Shown here in pieces: positions 17,363-24,600 of a stretch of 64,000 bases of DNA. Source of the stretch: M3007 sp044230315 (lineage in GTDB: Bacteria; Bacteroidota; Bacteroidia; Chitinophagales; Saprospiraceae); contig JBGARJ010000027.1 in the NCBI GenBank assembly GCA_044230315.1, positions 9,554 through 73,553 on the forward strand, given 5' to 3'. Each line of letters opens with the position of its first letter. Position 1 is the stretch's first letter. Made by a program: the position numbers and the translations under genes. The notes under the pieces are model-generated. The model made no database searches. It had not been told where the DNA came from and saw only the letters and a program-made list of their open reading frames with translations.

Positions 17363-18619
17363 TTAAAATTTTACCTGCATACGCAGGGTGAACACATTGT
17401 CGGATAAATCGCCTTCAAATCCGGAGAGATTTGGCGCCTTTTCGTTGCGAACCAGATCGTAATACCCTGTCAACGTCAGGTTCTGCCACAGATAGCTCAA
17501 CCCGATGCCCCAGGTTGTGTAGCGCACGTCTGCAGCGCCTAAGTTGGCGCTGTTTTGACCGATTTCAGCGCCCCTGACATTCGTATTTGGGTCAAACCAA
17601 TCGAACTTAAGTACGGCCTGGAACGGCGCTTTCCCAAGCATTTGGACCAGGTAAAAGGTGCCGCCGGCTACTTCCCGGATATACAAATCGCCCACCAGCC
17701 CGTCTTTCGTCCGGGCGCTTTCGTTTGATTTCTGTAGCCCCGGTTGGGTGCCGAATGCCGTTTCCGCCCGAAGCGTTGTTTTACCGATCACCGAGGTAAT
17801 CATATACTGAGCGTCAAATCCCCAATACTGCCGGTGGGCATAATGACCCAATTGAGGGCTGCTTGCGGTATCTTTGAGGAACATACCCGACAGGTGCTCG
17901 TTGTTGCGCGGGGCAAACTCAAAAACATGATTGGTGCTCTGCCGGACATTGCCGGCATAATACGAAACGCCCGCGCCGAACTGTCTGTTTTTCACCGTTT
18001 TAGAATAGGAAACCCGCCCGATGAAATCTTTCCGGCCATCGTTATCCGGGGCAATCGCGTTGCCGTTGAACAGCCCGCCCTCGACTTTCAAATCTTTCCA
18101 TTTCCAGCTCAGCATGGCGCCGGTTTCGCGCTCATTGGGCAACAGAATTTGAGAAAACCGGGCCCGCTCGGGCGACTCCCTCAAACCGGAGGAATAGATA
18201 TTTTCGAAGGAAAAGGGTCGGTTAAACACACCCGCGGTGAGGCTGAATTGACCCAGCCAGGGCTCCGTGATCATACCGTAGGCGTCTTTCAGGACGATGC
18301 CCTTTTCGGTAATCTCCGGTTGATACACCAGGTGGAAATACGGATTGCTGAACGTGAACTTCAGCCGGCCGCGACGCACCATGAAACGGTTATTGGCATC
18401 TGTGGGAAAATCGCCTCCAGCGTAAGAATGAATACCGGCGGCCGATGCGAGCTGCCATTCGCCCTGTAAATACCCGCTGATCTTCAGGTTTTTGAATGGC
18501 GCCAGGCTTTTTTCGAGGGTCTTTAAACGGGTGTCGAGCGAATCAGGTGAAACCTGCTGCCCGTAAAGCCCCGCAGCCACCAGCCATGGCAAGGCCACGG
18601 CGAAGTAAAATTTGCGCAT
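17363..18619 (-). CDS. Phosphate-selective porin (OprP/OprO-like)
   Basis: 418 residues. The signal peptide ends at YGQ (residue 21); a short coiled-coil (LDTRLKTLEKSLAPFKNLKISG) is followed by a barrel of alternating strands with the OprP/O signature region NNRFMVRRGRLKFTFSNPYFHLVYQPEITEKG split around residue 80-110, and a final strand ending in Phe (LRMQVKF), as expected for outer-membrane insertion. It should let phosphate cross the outer membrane; the PiT gene follows. Upstream lie a Pho-box-like palindrome (18700-18749) and a near-consensus -7 box (rc of 18664-18671). The leader just before the ATG holds a 14-nt segment repeated at 18791-18804. Confidence 0.88.
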   Translation of the reverse strand: MRKFYFAVALPWLVAAGLYGQQVSPDSLDTRLKTLEKSLAPFKNLKISGYLQGEWQLASAAGIHSYAGGDFPTDANNRFMVRRGRLKFTFSNPYFHLVYQPEITEKGIVLKDAYGMITEPWLGQFSLTAGVFNRPFSFENIYSSGLRESPERARFSQILLPNERETGAMLSWKWKDLKVEGGLFNGNAIAPDNDGRKDFIGRVSYSKTVKNRQFGAGVSYYAGNVRQSTNHVFEFAPRNNEHLSGMFLKDTASSPQLGHYAHRQYWGFDAQYMITSVIGKTTLRAETAFGTQPGLQKSNESARTKDGLVGDLYIREVAGGTFYLVQMLGKAPFQAVLKFDWFDPNTNVRGAEIGQNSANLGAADVRYTTWGIGLSYLWQNLTLTGYYDLVRNEKAPNLSGFEGDLSDNVFTLRMQVKF

Positions 18620-18663
18620 GAATGTTCTTTAATTAAGTGGAAACAAGGATTAAAAGGACCGCA

Positions 18664-18692
18664 CAAAATTCCGCTGCTCCCGACAACCAAAG
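18664..18692 (-). promoter_or_regulatory. Probable promoter of the porin-PiT operon
   Basis: On the minus strand GAATTTTG (18671-18664) matches TAnnTTTG at 7 of 8 positions and would start transcription about 38 nt before the porin ATG. A TTTG lies at 18691-18688, but with a short 16-nt spacer, so the -33 element is weak, as in a promoter that needs an activator. The palindrome at 18700-18749 begins 9 nt upstream. Confidence 0.45.
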
Positions 18693-18699
18693 ACGTTTT

Positions 18700-18749
18700 C
18701 AAGTTTAAGTTAACGTTAAGTTTTTGCACTTAACCTAAACTTAAACTTG
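18700..18749. promoter_or_regulatory. Pho-box-like palindromic operator
   Basis: CAAGTTTAAGTT (18700-18711) and AACTTAAACTTG (18738-18749) are a perfect 12-bp inverted repeat. Each half holds direct repeats with an 11-bp period: TTAAGT at 18705-18710 and 18716-18721, and ACTTAA at 18728-18733 and 18739-18744. Short direct repeats with an 11-bp period are how PhoB and PhoP (B. subtilis) sites are built. Its place directly upstream of the porin promoter supports control by phosphate; the motif itself is not a known Bacteroidota site. Confidence 0.55.
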
Positions 18750-18753
18750 CGGT

Positions 18754-18856
18754 AACATGAATTTTAAATGGCTTCCTGACCTTTACAGACGTTCTTTAAT
18801 TAAGATGTTCCTGGCTTCAGGAACGGGCGCTGCCGATGGGCGGCGCCTTTTTTATA
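18754..18856 (+). ncRNA. Candidate small RNA, divergent from the phosphate porin
   Basis: On the + strand the palindrome contains TAAACTTG (18742-18749), 7/8 to the -7 element. About 100 nt later there is a strong intrinsic terminator: a 9-bp stem (18826-18834 with 18839-18847, one G-U pair), loop GATG, then six T (18848-18853). Just before it is a 7-bp hairpin (GTTCCTG 18807-18813 / CAGGAAC 18818-18824). Bases 18791-18804 (GTTCTTTAATTAAG) are perfectly complementary to the porin mRNA 5-18 nt before its start codon. No protein gene on this strand explains the terminator. Transcription is not shown, so this is a hypothesis. Confidence 0.35.
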
Positions 18857-18872
18857 CCCGCCAAAATAGTCA

Positions 18873-19784
18873 TCACCGGCGCTTTACACGCAAAAAATCG
18901 GGCACAAACCGAGGCACCCGCTGCTGGTACTCCCGGTATGCCGGATACTTCCCGGCCGATATTTTTTCGCTGAAATCCGAACTGCCCAAAAACAACAGAA
19001 GCAACAGCACCGCCCCGGTAAGCGACCAGTTGAGCCAGCGCCCGGTAGCCGCCACACTGAACAGGTAAAAACTCAACCAGATGGCCTGCTCGGCGGCATA
19101 ATTCGGATGGCGCACCAGGGCCCAAAGGCCGGTATCGCAAAAACCCTTGGCATCACTCGCCTGCCCCAGGCGCTTGCGCCGGTGAAAATCCCACTGTTGC
19201 TGATCGGCCACCGTTTCTACTGCCACGAAGCCAAGCATAAGGCCCGCAGCCAGGCCGTCCAGCCAGCCTAACGGCGTCGCCTGCCCCTGCCAGGCCACCA
19301 CAATGGGCAGGGTAAAGAGCAGGATCAGGGTATTTTGGTACAGGGAGATAAAAAACAGGTTGAATGCCGCCCACGGAAGCCGTTTGGTCAATACCGGGTT
19401 TTGGCGCAACACCCCCCAGCGGTAGTCCTCCTCGCCGCGCCAGGGGATCCAGTGGTACCCGCCCCGGCGGCCGAAATTGTACGACAACCGGAGCCCCCAC
19501 ACCGCCACCAACACCGCCATCAACGTGGTGCGCGCATCAAATCCGGCCTCGGCGGCCACGTAGCCGGCGTAACCGATCGGCAGGAGGCTCCATAGTTTGT
19601 CGACCTGACTGTAATTACCGGTCAGTTCGCTTACGGTGAAACACAACAGGGCGACAAACAGCATAGCCCGAAACAGGTTTTGCACCGCAGCCCACTGCGC
19701 AGGACTCAGGGGTTGGTCGTAATAAAACGCCACAACGGGCAAGGCGATCAGGGTTGCGATCAGGATCAGGATCGTACGAAGCAT
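18873..19784 (-). CDS. DUF1295 family membrane protein (steroid 5-alpha-reductase C-terminal fold)
   Basis: 303 residues with about seven hydrophobic segments. The C-terminal half has the family signature GLWALVRHPNYAAEQAIWLSFYLF and the closing EKISAGKYPAYREYQQRVPRFVP, shared with isoprenylcysteine methyltransferases and sterol reductases. Early positions NFGRRGGYHWIPWRGEEDYRWG are typical for DUF1295. The family is thought to reduce or methylate lipid-like substrates with NAD(P)H or SAM at the membrane; the substrate is unknown. It is oriented with the porin operon but separated from it by 250 bases and a regulatory region. Confidence 0.88.
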   Translation of the reverse strand: MLRTILILIATLIALPVVAFYYDQPLSPAQWAAVQNLFRAMLFVALLCFTVSELTGNYSQVDKLWSLLPIGYAGYVAAEAGFDARTTLMAVLVAVWGLRLSYNFGRRGGYHWIPWRGEEDYRWGVLRQNPVLTKRLPWAAFNLFFISLYQNTLILLFTLPIVVAWQGQATPLGWLDGLAAGLMLGFVAVETVADQQQWDFHRRKRLGQASDAKGFCDTGLWALVRHPNYAAEQAIWLSFYLFSVAATGRWLNWSLTGAVLLLLLFLGSSDFSEKISAGKYPAYREYQQRVPRFVPDFLRVKRR

Positions 19785-19843
19785 GGTTGTCGTTTTGCGG
19801 CGGTAAAACTACAATTCACCGGTAGATTTCCGTTGTTTTCGCA

Positions 19844-21544
19844 TCAATACCCGATCGCGCAGCCGTCTTTGCGGCTCTCGCTGGCGCCGTAATATACTTT
19901 CTGGACTGGGTCGTACCGGATAGCCTGGTATCCGCCGTATCCGCCGAGGCCGAAACCCACCTTGTGGCCCATTTGCATCAGTTGTCGCACCACCTCATAC
20001 GCAATGCCGCTTTCCAACAGGATTTGGCCGCCGTCGCTGCTTTTTCCCGTAGCCGGGCCGGTGGGGTCGCTGTTGCCGCCCTGGTGGTCGATCCTCGGCG
20101 CATCGCCGGCTTCCTGGATATTCATTTGAAAATCCAGAATATCCATCACGATTTGCACATGCCCCAGGGGCTGAAAATCGCCGCCCATGACGCCGAAACT
20201 GAGAAACGGCTGGCCGTCCTTGGTGATAAAGGCGGGAATGATGGTGTGAAACGGCCGTTTGCCGGGGGCAAACACGTTGGCGTGCAGGGAATCAAGGCTG
20301 AACAATTCGCCGCGGTCCTGCAACATAAAACCCAGCCCGGGCGGCACCATGCCGCTGCCCATGCCGCGGTAGTTGCTCTGGATCAGGCTGACCATATTGC
20401 CCTCCTGGTCGGCAACGGTGAGGTAAACGGTGTTGTTGGCGAAGGGATCGCCGGCCGGAATGTCGTTGTTCGCGCGGTTGGGGTTGATGAGGGCCCGGCG
20501 GCGTGCTGCATAGTCTTTGCTGAGCAATTCAGTGACAGGCACCCGGGCAAACGCCGGATCGGCGTAGTATTTGGCGCGGTCTTCAAACACCAGTTTTTTT
20601 GCTTCCGTGAACAGGTGAATATGCCGGGCGGTGCCATAATCCTCGGGTTTAAAGGAAAAACCTTCCAAAATATTCAGCATCTGCAGCGCCGCAATACCCT
20701 GACCGTTAGGCGGCAACTCCCAAACGTCGTAACCGCGGTAATTGGTATGCACCGGCTCCACCCATTCGCTTTGGTGCGCGGCGAAATCTTCGTAGCGCAG
20801 AAACCCGTGTTGCTCGCGCATAAACTGGTCGATCGTGCGGGCGATGCTGCCCCGGTAGTACGCATCGCGCCCTTTCTCAGCCAGCAGGCGATAGGTTTTG
20901 GCCAATGCCGGATTGCGAAATATGTCCCCCTTCTCCGGCGCCTTGCCGCCCGGGGCGTAGGTGTCCATAAAATTCGGATAGTCCTTGAAACGCCGGGCGC
21001 TGGCCTGCAGGTAATAGGCGATCAACTCGGTCTCCGGAAACCCGTCTTCTGCATACCGGATAGCCGGCTGCAAAATATCGGCCATCGGCAAGCGCCCAAA
21101 CCGCTGGTGCAATTCAAACCAGCCGTCGACGCAGCCCGGTACCGTGACCGGGAGCGGACCATAAGAGGGAATGCTTTGAAAGCCGTTTTCCAGAAAATAC
21201 GCCAGCGTGAGTGCCTGGGGACTGCGTCCGCTGGCATTGAGGCCGTACAATTTGTGCGTCTTAGCATCCCATACGATAGCAAACAAATCGCCGCCAATGC
21301 CGCTGCCGGTGGGCTCCATAAGCCCCAGGCAAGCGTCGGCCGCGATAGCGGCATCGATGGCGGTGCCGCCTTTTTTCAAAATATCGATAGCCACCTGACT
21401 GGCCAAGGGGTGACTGGTACAGGCCATGCCGTGTTGGGCCAGCACCTCGCTGCGGGTAGCCCAGGGGCGCCCGGTGATCCGGTCCTGACCGGTGGCAAAG
21501 CAGGCAAAAAAACAGCAGGCAAACAAGAATACAGTCCGGCGCAT
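19844..21544 (-). CDS. Gamma-glutamyltransferase family protein (YwrD-like), secreted
   Basis: 566 residues from the ATG at 21544 (signal peptide MRRTVFLFACCFFACFATGQ; the TTG at 21595 is too far upstream and inside a hairpin). The Ntn-hydrolase precursor shows SHPLASQVAIDILKKGGTAIDAAIAADACLG near the N-terminus, GSGIGGDLFAIVWD, and the autoprocessing site where the small subunit starts with Thr in NNTVYLTVADQEGN; the following YRGMGSGMVPPGLGFMLQDRG and GVMGGDFQPLGHVQI are family marks. GGT-type enzymes cleave gamma-glutamyl amide bonds (glutathione or others). The TVYLTV form is closer to YwrD-like members than to E. coli Ggt, so true GGT activity is not certain. Confidence 0.9.
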   Translation of the reverse strand: MRRTVFLFACCFFACFATGQDRITGRPWATRSEVLAQHGMACTSHPLASQVAIDILKKGGTAIDAAIAADACLGLMEPTGSGIGGDLFAIVWDAKTHKLYGLNASGRSPQALTLAYFLENGFQSIPSYGPLPVTVPGCVDGWFELHQRFGRLPMADILQPAIRYAEDGFPETELIAYYLQASARRFKDYPNFMDTYAPGGKAPEKGDIFRNPALAKTYRLLAEKGRDAYYRGSIARTIDQFMREQHGFLRYEDFAAHQSEWVEPVHTNYRGYDVWELPPNGQGIAALQMLNILEGFSFKPEDYGTARHIHLFTEAKKLVFEDRAKYYADPAFARVPVTELLSKDYAARRRALINPNRANNDIPAGDPFANNTVYLTVADQEGNMVSLIQSNYRGMGSGMVPPGLGFMLQDRGELFSLDSLHANVFAPGKRPFHTIIPAFITKDGQPFLSFGVMGGDFQPLGHVQIVMDILDFQMNIQEAGDAPRIDHQGGNSDPTGPATGKSSDGGQILLESGIAYEVVRQLMQMGHKVGFGLGGYGGYQAIRYDPVQKVYYGASESRKDGCAIGY

Positions 21545-21549
21545 AATAC

Positions 21550-21597
21550 AAATGACATATTGGTCTGCCCAATATCGGGCAGGCAAATATGTCATTT
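21550..21597. promoter_or_regulatory. Palindrome overlapping the -7 region of the GGT-like gene
   Basis: AAATGACATATT (21550-21561) and AATATGTCATTT (21586-21597) form a perfect 12-bp inverted repeat; inside it GCCC/GGGC can extend the stem. On the minus strand CATATTTG (21591-21584) is a 7/8 -7 element lying within the right arm, and the ATG is at 21544. It may be an operator or a leader hairpin; it could also end transcription from the upstream giant gene. Confidence 0.45.
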
Positions 21598-21629
21598 TTT
21601 AACCGGAAGGCTGCACAATGCGGGCGTGA

Positions 21630-24600
21630 TCAGCGCACCACGGTAACATTCCCCGTCAACTCGACGGACGTGTCGTCGGCCATTTCCACCACCAGGTGAA
21701 AAACATACACTCCCGGGCCGACCGTTTGGCCGCGGTAGGTGCCGTCCCAGCCGAGCTCCGGATCGTTGGGGGCAAAGCCCTTCCGTTCGAACAGGAGCTC
21801 GCCCCAGCGGTCGTAAATACGCATCAACCGCACCAACCGCACATCAGTGCCGCCAAACACCGTGAAGGCGTGGTTCCCCGGACTATCGGGCTGCAGGGCG
21901 TTGGGCAGGTAAATATTTTTCCGGATTACGCGAACGTCCGCATCGGCAGCCGCCATACAGCCGTTCGCCGTTTGAATAAAAATACCAAAAAGCGTCGGCG
22001 TTTCCGGGCGCACCGTTTGAGTGAGTTTGGCTTGCGACGGGAACAGTTCGAGCGGCGTCCACTCGATCACACTGAGCGCAGCATTCGGCGGCTTCACCAG
22101 CGCTTTCAGCAACACGGTTTCACCCTGCGTCACCAGCGTGTCGGATACTACCAGCGACACCGACAGGGAGTCGGGTTGCCCCACCGACACCGATCCTTGC
22201 CAAAGACAACCCAAACTATCGCGTACGGACAACGGGTAGGTGCCCGCCGGCAAATGGGTGAACATAAAATCCGTGCTGAAATGCACCTTGTCGATAGAAT
22301 ACGCATAAGGCGCCGTACCGCCTTCCACGCCTTCCACACGGATGGCGCCGTCGCTCAAACCGTAACAAGAAACGGAATCGGTGAAAAAGAATGCCGCATC
22401 GATCCGGTCGGCCGCGGCCACCAGGGTAGTATCGTATGCAACACAGCCGTTGCGGGCGTCGGTCACCTGCAAGACGTAGGCGCCGGCCTGCCCGGCTTGT
22501 GCCACGCGGGCCAGGGTATCCCACACGGTTTGCCCCGCTGCGCGCAGGAACCAGTGGGTCAAAATAGACGGGCCGGCCGAGGACCCGGATCCGTCCAACG
22601 AAATCGTCGGCAGGTCGCAGGGTAAAATCAGTTCTCCTGCGGCGGCTACCGCGGCCGGATGCAGGGTATCGACCAGGATGCTGAGGGTTTGGACGGCGGT
22701 GCAGCCAAAATTATTGGTTGCCGTCACCGCATAGTCGCCACCGCTGTTCAGCACTTGCTGGGCGCCGTTCAGGATCGTACCGCCGGGCGTTTTCCAAACA
22801 AAGACCCAGTTGGCCGGCGCCGGCGCTGGGCCTGCCATCGCAGCTGGATGCGCGCAGGTTATGGTATCGCCCGTCAAGTTGAATACCGGAATAATTTCGA
22901 CAGTCGGCACCTCGGCCTGTTGCAAAACGGTGCAACCCTTGGCGTCCGTCACCGTGAGCAGCCAAGGCCCGGCAGACAAGCCGACCACGTCGGGCTTTGT
23001 TTGATTGTTGCTCCATACAAATTGGTACGGTAGCACGCCGCCCCCCGGAATGGCGTGCAAAGCGCCGGTTTTTTGCCCGCAGGTATCGGCCGCCGCCTGC
23101 AAAGCAACCTCGAGTAACGGCGGTTCCGGCACCGAAAACACGGCCGTCAGGCTGCACCCTATGGCATCGCTGACGGTGAGGGCATAATTGCCGGCCAGGA
23201 CGTCCGGCAGGAGGTTATTGCCCGGGCCAGACGACCACATAAAGGTATAGGGCGGTCGTCCCGATGTGATGTCCACTGCGATCTGGCCGTTGTTTTCGCC
23301 AAAACAACGCACTGGCGTCACCCCGCTGCTGTTCAACACCGGCGACCGGCCCGGCAACACAGCATACGATTGCACCGCAGTACAACCCTGCGCATCTGTC
23401 AGTTGAACGGTGTAAAGACCCGGTAGGAGGCCGGTTAAGGCCGGGGTGTTTGGCCCGTTGGTCCAGTGGTAAACGTATGGACTGGTTCCACCCGAACCAC
23501 TGGCTGTGATGTTCGCTGTCGTATTGGCGCAGGTAGTGGAATCGATAGAGGCTGAAAGCAGGAGTGCAGGCGGTTCTGTGACATCAAATTGTTCGGTCAC
23601 CGTACAGCCATTGGCATCGCTAGCCGTCAGGGCGTATGCGCCGGCACCGAGGTTCCCGAGTATATTGCTGCCGGGCCCGGCCGACCAGACATACTGATAT
23701 GGCGAGACGCCGCCCGCAAGGGTTACGGCGATTTGCCCCGTTTTCCCGCCAAAACAAGCAACGGGTGTGAGCACAACATCCACGACTTTTGGTGAACCGC
23801 CGGGCGCAAAGGCAAACATCTGTTCCACGCTGCATCCGTTGGCGTCGGTAACCACAACCGTGTATATTCCCGGCGATAAACCGGTTCGTGCAGGCGTAAC
23901 TTGCCCGCCATCCCAGGCATACGAATACGGCAAAACGCCTCCCGCGCCGGTCACCACTATGCTGGCCGTCGTATCGGTGCAGTTGGTGGGAATTACAGCA
24001 GAACTTACAGACAAAGGCAAGGGCTCAGGCACAACAAAACCGGCAATAGTGGAGCAGCCATGCACATCGGTAACGGTCAGGGTGTAATTGCCGGCCGGGA
24101 GTCCGGCCACAGTATTGCCGCCGGGGCCGGTGGTCCAATCATACTGGTATGGCGCTACCCCACCGGCTATGTCCACCGCAACTGCTCCGTCTTTGCCGCC
24201 AAAACAGCCGACCGGTGTCAGCACACTGGCTGCAACTGCAGGCGAACCGCCCGGAGTAATGATAAACGACCGGCTGGCTGTGCATCCATTGGCGTCGGTA
24301 ATTTCAACAGAATAATTGCCCGGAGACAAACCCGTCAGGTTCTGATCGGCAGGGCCGTGATCCCAGGCAAAGGTGTAGCCCGGCGTACCGCCGCTGGCCG
24401 TCAGGGTAATGCTGCCCGTGGTATCGGTACAGGAAGTCGGGTCGATCTCCCCGGAAAGGGTCAGCGATTCGGGTTCCGTCAGGTTCAGGGTTTGAACAAT
24501 CGTACAGCCGTGGGTATCGGTCGCCGTCACCGTGTACGTCCCTGCCGGGAGGCCGGTGATATGGGCCCCCGCGGCGAAGTTGGACCAATTATATACATAC

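Noticed and set aside
18757..19068. 103-codon + strand frame in the porin upstream region
   Set aside because: It runs through the terminator at 18826-18853 and into the antisense of the DUF1295 gene, with no protein-like composition. A very short peptide from the candidate RNA cannot be excluded.
19964..21646. 560-codon + strand frame opposite the GGT-like gene
   Set aside because: Shadow of the GGT-like gene, whose catalytic and structural motifs are clear on the minus strand.
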